From Nocardiopsis gilva YIM 90087 (GTDB taxonomy: Bacteria; Actinomycetota; Actinomycetes; Streptosporangiales; Streptosporangiaceae), in the NCBI RefSeq assembly GCF_002263495.1, contig NZ_CP022753.1:3224001-3288000 (forward strand): DNA of 64,000 nucleotides, written 5' to 3'. The notes below the pieces were generated by a model, which had not been told where the DNA came from, ran no database searches, and saw only the letters and a list, made by a program, of their open reading frames with translations. Of the stretch, positions 50,512 to 59,781 are shown in pieces. Every line of letters starts with the position of its first letter. Position 1 is the stretch's first letter. Both the position numbers and the translations under genes were made by a program.

Positions 50512-52998
50512 GTGAATGTACGGCAACCAGAGCCCGAACAGGGCAGACGATCGGCACCGCGGTCCGCCTCCGCGCCCCGGCCGGACGCCCCGCTGAGCGA
50601 CGTCGCCGTCGAGGCCGCGTCGTCCAACGGTGCGGCGCCGCGGCAGCGCGCGGTAGCCCGCGGTGCCCGCCCCACCGAGCGGCGCCCCCGCGACCTGCTC
50701 TTCTTCCTGATCGGCCTGTTCGTCATGGCCCTCGTCCTGCTGGTCGTGAGCCTCACCACCGACCACGCGGACGTCACCGACCCCAGCGAACTGCGCGCCC
50801 TGCTGCCGTCCTGGTTGCTGGCGGTCACCGCAGGTGTCGCCAACCTCGTCGTCATCGTTCTGGCCGGGGTCACCTCCGTCGAGCGGATCCTGCGTCAGGA
50901 GTACCGGCCGGTTGCCCGCGGTCTGACCGCCGCCGCCACCGGCTATGCGCTCACGGGCGCCATCAACGCCGCGATTCTCGCGATCTCCGGTCCCGGCGGG
51001 CCGCCCGAAGCGCTCGCGGCGCCCACCGCCTACAGTGCGTTCACCAACCCCCTCCACGCCTACCTGGCCGCCGCCATCGGCTATGTGGCCGCGCTTCCGC
51101 TCGGCCACCTGCCCCGTGTCCGCACCGCCATGTGGTCTGGGATCGCCGTCACCGGCGCCTCCGTCCTGCTGGCCGGGCTCAACACCTCACTGTCGCTCCT
51201 GCTCACCGCGGTGGTCGGCGCAACCAGCGCCGCGGCAGTGAGCTTCGCGATCGGGCTGGCCCGCCCGACCCCGGCCACGGCCCGGCTCATCCGCGAACTC
51301 CGCCGCTTCGGCCACGAGCCCCTCGGGATCACGCCCGATGGCACCGATGCCGACGGCAACCAGCTGTTCGCTGTCGACGCCGTCGACCGCCGCCTCGACG
51401 TCGTCCTCATCCGTGCCGACGACCTCATCGGGTTCTGGCGACACCTGTTCCGCATCGTCCTGCTCCGCGACCCCGCCGCCCCGCCCGTCCTCCTCGGCCC
51501 GCGCCGCCGCGCCGAGCACACCGCCCTGATGAGCTTCGCCGCCCACTCCGCGGGCGCCGCCACCCCGCGTGTCCTGGGTATCGGTGAACTGGGCGGCGGC
51601 ACCCTCGCCGTGGTGCGCGAGCACGTCCGGACCCGATCCCTCGACGACGCCGCCACCGAGGAGCTCACCGACGACGTCCTCGACGACATCTGGGCCGAAC
51701 TGACCCTCCTGCACCGCCACCGCATCGTGCACGGCAACATCAACGGCGCCACCGTCGGCTGGCGGCTCGGCGGGCGGGTCGTCTTCACCGGCATGACCGG
51801 CGGCAGTCTCGCCGCGGTCGGGCTCAAGGCCTCACTGGACGTGGCCGCGCTGCTGGCGGTGCTGGCACTGCGCGTGGGGGAGCAGCGCGCCGTGCGGTCC
51901 GCCGTGCGGGTCCTGGGCATCGACACGGTCGCGGCGGCCCTGCCGTTCCTGCAGCCCGCCGGAATGCCCCTGCGGCTGCGCCGCCGCCTGGCCGCCCAGA
52001 GCGACCTCCTCGGCCGGCTTCGCACGCAGATCACCGGCATCGCCCCCGAGGCTCCGGCGCGGCCCGCCCGACTGGAGCGGATGCGCCCGCGGACGGTGGT
52101 CAGCGTCGCGGCGGCGACCATCGTCGGTATCGTCCTCGCCTACCAGCTCGCCGATGTCGACTTCTCCACCATCCAAGGAGCCGACCTGCGCTGGGCGGCG
52201 GCGGCCTTCGTCGCCTCGACGATGTGCATGCTCTCGGCCGCCTTGGTGATCATGGGGTTCGTGCCGGTCAAGCTGCGCTTCTGGATGACCGTGCTGGTGC
52301 AGTACGCCGGAGCCTTCATCCGCATCGCCGCCCCCGCCGGACTGGGCACGCTCGCCCTCAACACCCGCTACGCCACCCAGGGGGGTGCCTCCACCGGGCT
52401 GGCGATCTCCGGGATCGGCCTGTCCCAGGCGGTGGGCGTCGCGCTGCACGTGGCGATCCTGCTGGTCGCCGCCTACCTCACCGGCACGGGCCACGTGGCC
52501 GACTTCTCGCCGTCGTCCACCCTGATCATCGTGACCGCCGCCCTGTCGGTGCTGGTCGCGGCGATCCTGCTGGTGCCCGCGCTGCGCCGCGCCGTGCAGG
52601 AGCGCGTACGGCCCTACTTCCGCGGTGTGCTCCCGCAGCTCCTCGACCTGCTGCAGAGCCCGCGCCGCATGACCATGGGGGTCGGCGGCACCCTGCTGCT
52701 CACCGCGGCCTACGTACTGTGCCTGCACTTCTCGGTGATCGCGTTCGGCGGCGCCGCCGACCTGGCCGCCGTCGCGGTGGTCTTCCTGGCGGGCAACGCC
52801 ATCGGTTCCGCGGCCCCGACCCCGGGCGGCCTGGGCGCGGTCGAGGCCGCCCTCTTGGGCGGACTGACCGCTGTGGCCGGTGTCCCAGCGGCCATCGGCC
52901 TCCCGGCCGTTCTCCTCTTCCGGGTCCTGACCTTCTGGTTCCCGGTCCTGCCCGGCTGGGGCGCCTTCCATCTGCTGCAGCGGTGGAAGGCGATCTGA
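50512..52998 (+). CDS. flippase-like (LPG synthase TM/UPF0104) membrane protein with degenerate kinase-like domain
   Basis: This 828-residue protein has a basic N-terminal tail, about six membrane helices (residues 60-255), then a soluble domain (260-520) and a C-terminal flippase-like domain of about eight helices (VVSVAAATIVGIVLAYQL onward; PAGLGTLALNTRYATQGG; GSAAPTPGGLGAVEAALLGG). The soluble part looks kinase-like: HRHRIVHGNINGATVGW sits where kinases have H-x-D-x4-N, but the catalytic Asp is replaced (HGN). This suggests a pseudokinase that binds rather than phosphorylates. Such fusions are typical of actinobacteria and are often annotated as lysylphosphatidylglycerol synthase TM region. 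The start is a GTG. Confidence 0.85.
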   Translation: MNVRQPEPEQGRRSAPRSASAPRPDAPLSDVAVEAASSNGAAPRQRAVARGARPTERRPRDLLFFLIGLFVMALVLLVVSLTTDHADVTDPSELRALLPSWLLAVTAGVANLVVIVLAGVTSVERILRQEYRPVARGLTAAATGYALTGAINAAILAISGPGGPPEALAAPTAYSAFTNPLHAYLAAAIGYVAALPLGHLPRVRTAMWSGIAVTGASVLLAGLNTSLSLLLTAVVGATSAAAVSFAIGLARPTPATARLIRELRRFGHEPLGITPDGTDADGNQLFAVDAVDRRLDVVLIRADDLIGFWRHLFRIVLLRDPAAPPVLLGPRRRAEHTALMSFAAHSAGAATPRVLGIGELGGGTLAVVREHVRTRSLDDAATEELTDDVLDDIWAELTLLHRHRIVHGNINGATVGWRLGGRVVFTGMTGGSLAAVGLKASLDVAALLAVLALRVGEQRAVRSAVRVLGIDTVAAALPFLQPAGMPLRLRRRLAAQSDLLGRLRTQITGIAPEAPARPARLERMRPRTVVSVAAATIVGIVLAYQLADVDFSTIQGADLRWAAAAFVASTMCMLSAALVIMGFVPVKLRFWMTVLVQYAGAFIRIAAPAGLGTLALNTRYATQGGASTGLAISGIGLSQAVGVALHVAILLVAAYLTGTGHVADFSPSSTLIIVTAALSVLVAAILLVPALRRAVQERVRPYFRGVLPQLLDLLQSPRRMTMGVGGTLLLTAAYVLCLHFSVIAFGGAADLAAVAVVFLAGNAIGSAAPTPGGLGAVEAALLGGLTAVAGVPAAIGLPAVLLFRVLTFWFPVLPGWGAFHLLQRWKAI

Positions 52999-53210
52999 AC
53001 GCCAACAGTGGAGCTGAGGAGGGACGCCGGTGGACGGAGTCGTGGCGATTGTGCGCGTCGGCGGTGAGGTCCGGCCGGGTGAGGGGATCCAGGGCGAGCC
53101 GCCACAGGGGCCACACCATCCTCTGGCCGTGGTCTGAGGTTCTCGGGCCGCCACGGGGCGGACTACAAGGCCCGGGCGGCGGGTTCGGCGCCCAGGCCTT
53201 GCGCTTGTCG

Positions 53211-53381
53211 TCATCCGTCCAGGCGCAGCAGGCCCCGGCGGTAGGCGGGGACCAGGCGGTGGGGGACGAGCGCGGTGCGGCCGTCGATGGTGACCGGGAC
53301 GAGGTCGGGTGGCGTCGCCGTCCAGGTCGAGCGGCGCTTGCGGGTGTTGGAGCGCGACATCTTGCGCTTCGGGACGGCCAT
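53211..53381 (-). CDS. rpmF: ribosomal protein L32
   Basis: The 56-residue protein starts [20 protein letters not shown] and is plainly bL32. It has no cysteine, so it lacks the zinc ribbon of the metal-binding form. It is the last gene of the L33-L31B-L32 cluster, 57 bp after L31B. Confidence 0.93.
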   Translation of the reverse strand: MAVPKRKMSRSNTRKRRSTWTATPPDLVPVTIDGRTALVPHRLVPAYRRGLLRLDG

Positions 53382-53438
53382 GGAGTCCTGCCTTTGCTGG
53401 GGTCGTGCGGTTGTACTGGGCTGGGGTGCTCGCGGCGC

Positions 53439-53693
53439 CTACTTCGTCGTCGCGGTGCCGTACCGGCGCTGGAAGCGTTCCACGCGGCCGGCGGTGTCGA
53501 CGACGTGGCTCTTGCCCGTGTAGAAGGGGTGGCTCGCGCTGGAGATCTCCACGTCGATAACGGGGTAGGTGGTGCCGTCCTCCCACTCGATGGTCGCGTC
53601 GCTGGTGGCCGTCGAGCGCGTCAGGATGGCGAAGTTCGCGGCGCGGTCGCGGAAGACGACCGGGTGGTAGTCGGGGTGAATGCCGGGCTTCAT
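53439..53693 (-). CDS. rpmE2: ribosomal protein L31 type B (zinc-free)
   Basis: The 84-residue protein begins [16 protein letters not shown] and contains [20 protein letters not shown] and [20 protein letters not shown]. It has no cysteine, and with its longer loop is bL31 type B. Type B paralogues replace zinc-binding bL31 during zinc shortage and are Zur-repressed. It lies in the middle of the cluster behind the Zur-like box. Confidence 0.95.
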   Translation of the reverse strand: MKPGIHPDYHPVVFRDRAANFAILTRSTATSDATIEWEDGTTYPVIDVEISSASHPFYTGKSHVVDTAGRVERFQRRYGTATTK

Positions 53694-53740
53694 GGCGGGT
53701 GAGCTCCTGATGGGGTCGGGTGAATGCGGTGGGCGTCGAC

Positions 53741-53905
53741 TCAGCGCTCTTCGCGGAACTCCACGTGGCGCCGGACGACCGGGTCGTATTTGCGGAGCAC
53801 CAGCCGGTTGGGCGTGGTGCGGCGGTTCTTTCGGGTCACGTAGGTGTAGCCGGTGCCCTCGGTGGAGCGCAGCTTGATGAGGGGACGCAGTTCGTTGCGT
53901 GCCAT
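53741..53905 (-). CDS. rpmG: ribosomal protein L33 (zinc-free)
   Basis: The 54-residue protein starts [20 protein letters not shown] and ends [21 protein letters not shown]-like, which is bL33. The two CxxC pairs of the zinc form are absent. It is the first gene of the zinc-free ribosomal cluster, about 80 bp downstream of the Zur-like box. It encodes a substitute for the zinc-binding L33. Confidence 0.93.
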   Translation of the reverse strand: MARNELRPLIKLRSTEGTGYTYVTRKNRRTTPNRLVLRKYDPVVRRHVEFREER

Positions 53906-53983
53906 GGGGTGTCACCTCCGGTTGGTGTTCGCGGTCGGCGGTGCCGTCCGCGGGGGCCATGTGGATGGCCACGCCTCTAGAAG

Positions 53984-54002
53984 TAAACGATAACCGTTTT
54001 CA
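53984..54002. promoter_or_regulatory. Zur-type operator
   Basis: On the minus strand the site reads TGAAAACGGTTATCGTTTA, an imperfect AAACG/CGTTT palindrome matching actinobacterial Zur boxes. It lies 79 bp upstream of the L33 start in a position to control the L33-L31B-L32 operon. Confidence 0.75.
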
Positions 54003-54248
54003 TTCCCTTCTGGGACGCCGCACCGACGCGTCGGTGGCGATGCCCTCACAGGGCGGCATCGGATTTCGGCCACGCCGGGCGGTGACGACGCGATGCCGGA
54101 ATGTCACATTGCGGGGTAGCGTTCCCGTCGGAAGCTCGAGCAAGGTGTGCTCACCGCCGCCAGCGCGGTGGCGGCAGCGGCCCCTGGAGGGCGCCCCGGG
54201 GTCCGAGGTTGATGGGATCATGACGGTGCAGAACCGAGGGGAGGGCGC

Positions 54249-54698
54249 GTGAGCAGGGACAGACTCGCCGAGGAGGCATGGGAGGCGCTGGCGCGCGCCC
54301 ATCTGGCGCTGATGCGGCGCTTCCAGGAGGACTTCCGCGGGTGGGAGATCTCCATGCGCGAGTACGACGTGCTGTTCACCCTGTCGCGCTGCCCCTCGGG
54401 TGGGACGCGGCTGCGCGATCTCAGTGAACACGTGCTGCTCACCCAGCCCAGCATCAGTCGCCTGGTGGAGCGTATGGAGGACAGCGGGCTGGTCGCGCGC
54501 GGGGGAGACCCCGAGGACCGGCGCGGCACCGTGGTCCGCCTGACCGACCAGGGCCGGGACGTGTTGCGGCGCGTGGGCCGGGAGCACGCCGCGGCGATCG
54601 CGCGCTATGTCGGCTCGGCCCTGACGCCGGAGGAGCTGCGCACCCTCAAGGAGCTCTCCGGGAAGCTGCACGACGCCCAGGCTCGCCAGGGGGACTGA
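54249..54698 (+). CDS. MarR-family transcriptional regulator
   Basis: The 149-residue protein is a MarR winged HTH: EISMREYDVLFTLSRCPSGGTRLRDLSEHVLLTQPSISRLVERME and the wing DPEDRRGTVVRLTDQGRDVL. GGGAGGG lies before the GTG start. The ligand is unknown. It is followed 139 bp later by an OhrR-like MarR gene on the same strand, but separate operators suggest separate control. Confidence 0.87.
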   Translation: MSRDRLAEEAWEALARAHLALMRRFQEDFRGWEISMREYDVLFTLSRCPSGGTRLRDLSEHVLLTQPSISRLVERMEDSGLVARGGDPEDRRGTVVRLTDQGRDVLRRVGREHAAAIARYVGSALTPEELRTLKELSGKLHDAQARQGD

Positions 54699-54736
54699 CC
54701 TGCTTCTGCCCCCGTGCCGCGCGAGCAGAGTGAATC

Positions 54737-54786
54737 TACATTGTAAAGGTGAAAACTCGGGTGCCGAGAGGCTGGTTGTGCACAAC
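54737..54786. promoter_or_regulatory. OhrR operator region
   Basis: TACATTGTA (54737-54745) and the perfect 12-bp palindrome GTTGTGCACAAC (54775-54786), followed by CAATTGTG, lie 50-100 bp upstream of the OhrR gene. They resemble the TACAATT/AATTGTA-type and TTGNNCAA sites of OhrR regulators. Confidence 0.6.
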
Positions 54787-54837
54787 TCAATTGTGCTAGG
54801 TTCAATGTGGATCGAGGAGAGGAGGTGCACTCACAGC

Positions 54838-55317
54838 ATGTCCGAGGATCACGAACACCAGGGGGTCGATCCCTTGTCCCTGGACAACCAGCTCTGCTTC
54901 GCCATCTACGCGGCGTCGCGGGCGCTGACCGGGCTCTACCGCGAACTCCTCGCGGAGATGGACCTGACCTACCCCCAGTACCTGGTGATGCTGGTGCTGT
55001 GGGAGCACGACACCATCTCGGTGAAGGACCTGGGCGCCGCCCTGCGTCTGGACTCGGGCACGCTGTCGCCGCTTCTGCGCCGACTGCAGGCCCGCGGCCT
55101 GGTGCGCCGGGTCCGGGACACCGACGATGAGCGCCTGGTGCACATCAGCCTCACCGACGAGGGCGCCCGGCTGCGCGAGCGGGCCCGGGACATCCCCGAG
55201 CGCGTCGTGTGCTCCACGGACATCCCCGAGGACCGGGTCGCGGAGCTGCGCACCCTGCTCGATCGGATCACCCAGTCGGTCGGCGACGCCGCAGGCGCAC
55301 TGCGCGCCGCCCGATGA
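54838..55317 (+). CDS. ohrR: organic-hydroperoxide-responsive MarR repressor
   Basis: This 159-residue MarR protein has the OhrR sensing cysteine Cys20 in LSLDNQLCFAIYAASR and the HTH VKDLGAALRLDSGTLSPLLRRL. Oxidation of this Cys by organic peroxides releases DNA. GGAGG lies 12 bases upstream of the ATG, a long spacing. It is directly followed by ohr (25 bp), the classical pair. Confidence 0.92.
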   Translation: MSEDHEHQGVDPLSLDNQLCFAIYAASRALTGLYRELLAEMDLTYPQYLVMLVLWEHDTISVKDLGAALRLDSGTLSPLLRRLQARGLVRRVRDTDDERLVHISLTDEGARLRERARDIPERVVCSTDIPEDRVAELRTLLDRITQSVGDAAGALRAAR

Positions 55318-55342
55318 CCAGCCCAACCGCAAGGAGACACTC

Positions 55343-55765
55343 GTGAACGTGCTCTACACCGCCCAGGCCACCGTCGAGGGCGAGGGCCGCAAGGGCAAGG
55401 GTTCCACCAACGACGACCGCCTCAACGTCGAGCTGTCCGTCCCCAAGGGCCTGGGCGGCGACGACGGCCCGGGCACCAACCCCGAGCAGCTTTTCGCCGT
55501 CGGCTACGCCGCCTGCTTCCACGGCGCCCTGAAGAAGGTCGCCCGCGAGGCCAAGGCCAGCGTCGACGGCTCCACCATCGAGTCCGCCGTTTCCATCGGC
55601 AGTGGCGACGACGGCTTCGGCCTGAGCGTGGACCTCACCGTCACCATCCCCGGGCTGGCCCAGGCCGAGGTCCAGAAGCTGGTCGACGCCGCCCACCAGG
55701 TCTGCCCCTACTCCAAGGCGACCCGCGGCAACATCGAGGTCAACCTCACGGCCAAGACCGCCTGA
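55343..55765 (+). CDS. ohr: organic hydroperoxide resistance protein
   Basis: The 140-residue Ohr enzyme reduces organic hydroperoxides through two cysteines, Cys58 (YAACFHGAL) and Cys121 (HQVCPYSKATRGN). LYTAQATVEGEGRKG at the N-terminus is typical. The GTG start has AAGGAG upstream. It is co-transcribed with ohrR. Confidence 0.95.
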   Translation: MNVLYTAQATVEGEGRKGKGSTNDDRLNVELSVPKGLGGDDGPGTNPEQLFAVGYAACFHGALKKVAREAKASVDGSTIESAVSIGSGDDGFGLSVDLTVTIPGLAQAEVQKLVDAAHQVCPYSKATRGNIEVNLTAKTA

Positions 55766-55938
55766 GTCGACACCGACCCAGCCGCCCCTGTCCGACCCGC
55801 ACGCCAACGGCGGCGGGACGGGCGGGGGCGGCCATTCTCGGCTCGGGTTACCTGACAGGGGCCGATTCACGGATTGAGCGGGCCAGGGGCAAGTGAGCGA
55901 GAACAGAGTCGACATTCCTGGACGATTCTCTGTTCCTC

Positions 55939-55986
55939 TGCGAACCGGTGAATGCCGTCTTTTGCGAACCGGTGAATGCCGTCTTT
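55939..55986. repeat. exact 24-bp tandem duplication
   Basis: The unit beginning TGCGAACCGGTGAATGCC and ending GTCTTT occurs twice without a gap (55939-55962, 55963-55986), just upstream of the Rpn-like gene start. Confidence 0.9.
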
Positions 55987-55998
55987 ACCGTGTTCGGC

Positions 55999-56883
55999 AT
56001 GCCACCATTCGAACACGAGTTCCCTCTCGATCTCATCCGGCATGCCCCCGATCTCGCCGTGCACTTATATGAGCGCGTCTCCCACGCCCGCCTGCCGGAG
56101 TACGCTTGGGCGCGGTGCGAGTCAGGCGATGCCACGACGAGCTCACCGTCGGAGCTGCGCGCCGACTCCGTCGTCCTGCTCGAATCCCCGGCCACCGAAG
56201 GCGAGGAGAAGCCCGTCGCCGTGCAGGGGATTATCGTGGAGCCCCAGAACGACTATGACAGGCGCAAGCGGTTCAGCTGGCCGACGTACGTGGCGAACCT
56301 CAGATGCCGACTGGAGTGCCCGTTCGTCCTGATCGTCTTCACACCGACCGACGCTCTGGCGAAGTGGTCCGCGCAGCCGATCGACCTCGGCGGTGGATAC
56401 ATGGTTCAGCGGCCTCTCACGGTAAGCCTGGAGGCGCTGCAGCCGGTGACCAACCCCGAAGAGGCCGCAGCGTGCCCCGAAGTCGCGGTCCTGGCGGCGG
56501 TTCTGCACAAAACTGACGACCAGGAAGCCCTCGACGCGCTGATCCCTGCTCTCGTCGCCATCGATGACAACGCGTCGAATCTGTATTCTGACTATGTGCT
56601 GCAGGCACTTCCCACGGCGGCACGGATGTACTTGGAGGAGACCATGGTCACCGGCACCTACGAGTTCAAGACCGAATTCATTGGGCGACCGTATCGCCAG
56701 GGGAAGACCGAGGGAGAGATCGAGGGCAAGGTGGACGATGTGCTCATGATCCTCGAAGCTCGCGGACTGACGGTCTCGGACGCGGTCCGTCAGCAGGTGA
56801 CCTCATGCACCGACCTGGAGCAGCTCAACACGTGGGTGCGCAGAGCCGTAACCGTGACCCGGGCTGACGACCTCTTCGCCTGA
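55999..56883 (+). CDS. Rpn-like PD-(D/E)XK nuclease-fold protein
   Basis: This 294-residue protein belongs to an actinobacterial Rpn/transposase-like group. Active-site residues are Asp56 (ELRADSVVLL) and Glu81-Pro-Gln83 (GIIVEPQND), then RKRFSWPTYVANLRCRLECPFVLIVFTPT. The C-terminal region (EGKVDDVLMILEARGLTVSDAV, then CTDLEQLNTWVRRAVTVTRADDLF) is a conserved tail. Rpn proteins are DNA endonucleases linked to recombination and, recently, phage defence. The ATG at 55999 begins the conserved MPPFEHEFPLDLI. Confidence 0.75.
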   Translation: MPPFEHEFPLDLIRHAPDLAVHLYERVSHARLPEYAWARCESGDATTSSPSELRADSVVLLESPATEGEEKPVAVQGIIVEPQNDYDRRKRFSWPTYVANLRCRLECPFVLIVFTPTDALAKWSAQPIDLGGGYMVQRPLTVSLEALQPVTNPEEAAACPEVAVLAAVLHKTDDQEALDALIPALVAIDDNASNLYSDYVLQALPTAARMYLEETMVTGTYEFKTEFIGRPYRQGKTEGEIEGKVDDVLMILEARGLTVSDAVRQQVTSCTDLEQLNTWVRRAVTVTRADDLFA

Positions 56884-56977
56884 TCCGTCCCAGGTGCTGC
56901 GGCGCCCCCGACCCTGCAGCGTGGATAGCGCGGGGCGCCGTGCACAGGTCATGGCGCCGGGGAAGAGCAACAGCAGT

Positions 56978-57008
56978 GGTGGCCGGGGCCCGTCGGGCCC
57001 CGGCCACC
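56978..57008. terminator. hairpin with 14-bp perfect stem
   Basis: GGTGGCCGGGGCCC pairs with GGGCCCCGGCCACC around GTC, between the convergent Rpn-like and CorC-type genes. Confidence 0.8.
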
Positions 57009-57054
57009 TGTCGGTCACGCGAATGTGACGATGTGCCGTCTGCTCGGCGCGCCG

Positions 57055-58068
57055 TTAGGCCGCCGACTCCAGGAGCAGCAGCTCGTCCACGATGTCCTGC
57101 AACGTCACCAGGCCCACCAGCCGGCCGCCGTCCTCGACCAGGGTCAGGTGGCTGCGGCTCTCCCGCATGATGGTCAGCGCCGCATAGATCGGCGTGGACG
57201 CCGCCAGCGTGGGCACCGGCCGCATCAGATCGGTGGCCGTCGTGTGCGACGGGCTGGTCAATGCGTCGCGCACGTGCAGCACCCCCGTGGGGCAGCCGCC
57301 GTCCATGACCACCAGGCGCAGGTGGCCGGACTCCCGGGAGACCCGCTTGACCTCCTCCAGCGAGGCCCCGGGGGCGACCCCGGCCAGCTCCTCGCGGGGG
57401 GTGGCGATCTCGCCCAGCGGCCGGGAGTTGACCTCCAGGGCACTGGCGAGCTGGTCGCGCCGGTCCTCGTCCAGCGCACCGGCCTTGGCCGAGTGGTCCA
57501 CCAGCTCCCGCAGGTCGTCGGGGTTGTGCCCGCCGGCGACTTCGTCCACGGCCGCCACGCCCACCCGGTGCAGGCACCAGTTGGCCATCCCGTTGAGCAG
57601 CACCAGCGCCGGCCGTGTCACCCACATGAAGATCCGCATCGGGATCGCCAGCAGGGTCGCCGACCGCTCCGGGTGCGAGATGGCCCACGACTTCGGCGCC
57701 ATCTCGCCCACGACCAGGTGCACGAACGTCACCACGACCAGCGACACGGTGAACGACACCACTGTGGAGACCGCCTGGGGCATCCACCCGTGGAACAGCG
57801 GCTCGATCAGGTGGTGTACGGCCGGCTTGGTGATGGCACCCAGCGCCAGCGTGCACAGCGTGATGCCCAGCTGCGACCCGGCCAGCAGCAGCGACAGGTC
57901 GCGGGCACTGCGTAGCGCCGCCCGGGCCGCCACGCTGGTCTCGGCGGCCTCCTCCAGCCGGTAGCGGCGCGCGGCCACCAGCGCGAACTCGATGGCGACG
58001 AAGAACGCGCTGAGCGCCACGATGCCCACGGAGATGAGCAGAGCGAGGAGCGGGTTCATGTCGCTCAT
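57055..58068 (-). CDS. CNNM/CorC-type membrane protein with CBS pair
   Basis: This 337-residue HlyC/CorC-family protein has a DUF21/CNNM membrane domain (SAFFVAIEFALVAARRYRLEE, LLLAGSQLGITLCTLALG, VVGEMAPKSWAISHPE) and a CBS pair (LGEIATPREELAGVAPG; DLMRPVPTLAASTPIYAAL). It lacks the C-terminal CorC_HlyC domain present in its partner. Such proteins are linked to Mg2+ efflux. Its ATG overlaps the stop of the upstream paralogue by four bases, so the two probably act as a heteromer. Confidence 0.9.
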   Translation of the reverse strand: MSDMNPLLALLISVGIVALSAFFVAIEFALVAARRYRLEEAAETSVAARAALRSARDLSLLLAGSQLGITLCTLALGAITKPAVHHLIEPLFHGWMPQAVSTVVSFTVSLVVVTFVHLVVGEMAPKSWAISHPERSATLLAIPMRIFMWVTRPALVLLNGMANWCLHRVGVAAVDEVAGGHNPDDLRELVDHSAKAGALDEDRRDQLASALEVNSRPLGEIATPREELAGVAPGASLEEVKRVSRESGHLRLVVMDGGCPTGVLHVRDALTSPSHTTATDLMRPVPTLAASTPIYAALTIMRESRSHLTLVEDGGRLVGLVTLQDIVDELLLLESAA

Positions 58069-59468
58069 GCGTTCACCTCCCGGCCGTTGGCCCGATCGCG
58101 GTCGGCGTCCGGCGACACCGGCGCCTCGTACAGCTCCAGCCGCACCGTCGCTGGAACGTGCCGGTCGACGCTCCGGACGCTGAGTCGGATGGTTCGGACC
58201 GGCTCGTCGTCATGGGCGCCCGGGTGGCGGGGCAACTCCACGTCCATGCTGTCGCCGGGCTCGGGCAGGCGGCGCAGCCGGCTGATGATCAGCCCGCCGA
58301 TGGTCTCGTAGTCCCCGTGCGGCAGGTCGTGGCCGAGCAGCCGCTCGACCTCGTCCACGTGCACCGCGCCGGGCAGCAGCCAGCTGCCGTCCTCGCCCGC
58401 GTGGACCTCGCCCGCCTCTTCGGGGTCGTGCTCGTCGGCGATCTCCCCGACGAGCTCCTCGGCGATGTCCTCGGTGGTCAGCACCCCCGCCAGACCGCCG
58501 TACTCGTCGACGACGCAGGCGAACTCGTCCTCGGCCTCGCGCAGCCGGTCCAGCGCGCCGGGCAGCGGCAGCGAGATGGGGACCAGCAGGGCGGGACGCG
58601 ACACCTTGGCCACCGGGATGCGATCCAGGTCGACATCGCCCAGCGCGAGGACGTCGCGCAGGCAGATCACGCCGAGGATGTCGTCCACGTCCTCGCCGAG
58701 GACGGGGAAGCGGGAGTGGCCCAGCGCCATGAGGTCTACGACCCGGCTGACCGGGTCGCCCCCCTCGACCGAGGTCACCTGGGGGCGGGGGATCATGGCG
58801 TGGCCCGCGGTGCGGCCGTGGAAGTCCAGCGTGCGGTCCAGCAGCGTGGACAGCTCAGCGGGCAGGTCACCGCTGACCCGCGACTCCTTGACGATGTGTT
58901 CCAGGTCGCGGGGGGTGGCGGCGTGCTGGACGTCCTCGACGGGCTCGATGCGCACGGCCTTGAGCAGCAGGATCGCGGCCTGGTCGAACAGCCGGATGAT
59001 CCACCCGAACAGGCGCAGGTAGATCCCGGTCGACAGGGCGAGCCTGCGGGCGATGGGCTCGGGCCGGGCGATGGCGAGGTTCTTCGGGAACAGCTCACCG
59101 AACACCATCTGCACGACGGTGGAGAACAGCAGGGCCAGCACCACACCGGTGGCGATGCCGACACCGGTCGGCACGCCCACGCCGCCGAGCAGTCGGCCGA
59201 TACCCGAACCGATGAGGGGATCGGCGACGTAACCGACGAGCAGTCCGGTGACGGTGATGCCGAGCTGGGCTCCGGAAAGCATGAACGAGGTGCGGTTGGT
59301 GATCCCCAGGGCCCGCTGGGCGCCGGTGTCACCCTGGGCGGCTCGGACCTTCAGCCGGGAGCGGTCCACCGCCATGAAGCCGAACTCCTGGGCGACGAAG
59401 TAGCCCGTGGCCGCGGTGATCACCAGGACCACCAGTGCTCCGAGGAGGATGCTCAGGACGACACTCAT
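58065..59468 (-). CDS. CNNM/CorC-type membrane protein with CBS pair and C-terminal domain
   Basis: The 467-residue paralogue has the CNNM domain (GYFVAQEFGFMAVDRSRL, FMLSGAQLGITVTGLLVGYV, FGELFPKNLAIARPEP), CBS pair (RPQVTSVEGGDPVSRVVDLM; VAKVSRPALLVPISLPLPGAL), a TTEDIAEELVGEI stretch and the CorC_HlyC transporter-associated domain (GSWLLPGAVHVDEVERLLGHDLP). It precedes its shorter paralogue in a two-gene operon. The role is probably Mg2+/cation export. Confidence 0.92.
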   Translation of the reverse strand: MSVVLSILLGALVVLVITAATGYFVAQEFGFMAVDRSRLKVRAAQGDTGAQRALGITNRTSFMLSGAQLGITVTGLLVGYVADPLIGSGIGRLLGGVGVPTGVGIATGVVLALLFSTVVQMVFGELFPKNLAIARPEPIARRLALSTGIYLRLFGWIIRLFDQAAILLLKAVRIEPVEDVQHAATPRDLEHIVKESRVSGDLPAELSTLLDRTLDFHGRTAGHAMIPRPQVTSVEGGDPVSRVVDLMALGHSRFPVLGEDVDDILGVICLRDVLALGDVDLDRIPVAKVSRPALLVPISLPLPGALDRLREAEDEFACVVDEYGGLAGVLTTEDIAEELVGEIADEHDPEEAGEVHAGEDGSWLLPGAVHVDEVERLLGHDLPHGDYETIGGLIISRLRRLPEPGDSMDVELPRHPGAHDDEPVRTIRLSVRSVDRHVPATVRLELYEAPVSPDADRDRANGREVNA

Positions 59469-59781
59469 TTCGCGCGCACCGCCTCGGAGCGATCAATTCC
59501 AGTGCGCACGCCGCCTGGTGAAGGCGGGTCGTCGGGGTCGGGGGCACAGCGTCCTACGCGGACGCTGCCGGTACTTCGGGACGGGTCCACTGGTCCTCTC
59601 TCTTTTCGCGTATACCGAGGATACGAGCAGGGGGCCGAATAAATTCCCTGGGCCGCAGCGGGCGGATCTCCTCGGGTGGAGCCGGTTCTACCCGATCATG
59701 GTCCGGTTAACGCGCCCAGGATAGGGAACTTGGTAAAGCCGCCCGCGGCACGTTGAGGTGCCGCGCGGCGGAGCCGGTGGC

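Noticed and set aside
51832-53586. 584-codon minus-strand frame
   Set aside because: Antisense to the flippase-like gene and out of frame with L32 and L31B.
55939-55986. Possible CRISPR repeats
   Set aside because: Only two units with no spacer between them; no cas genes in the window.
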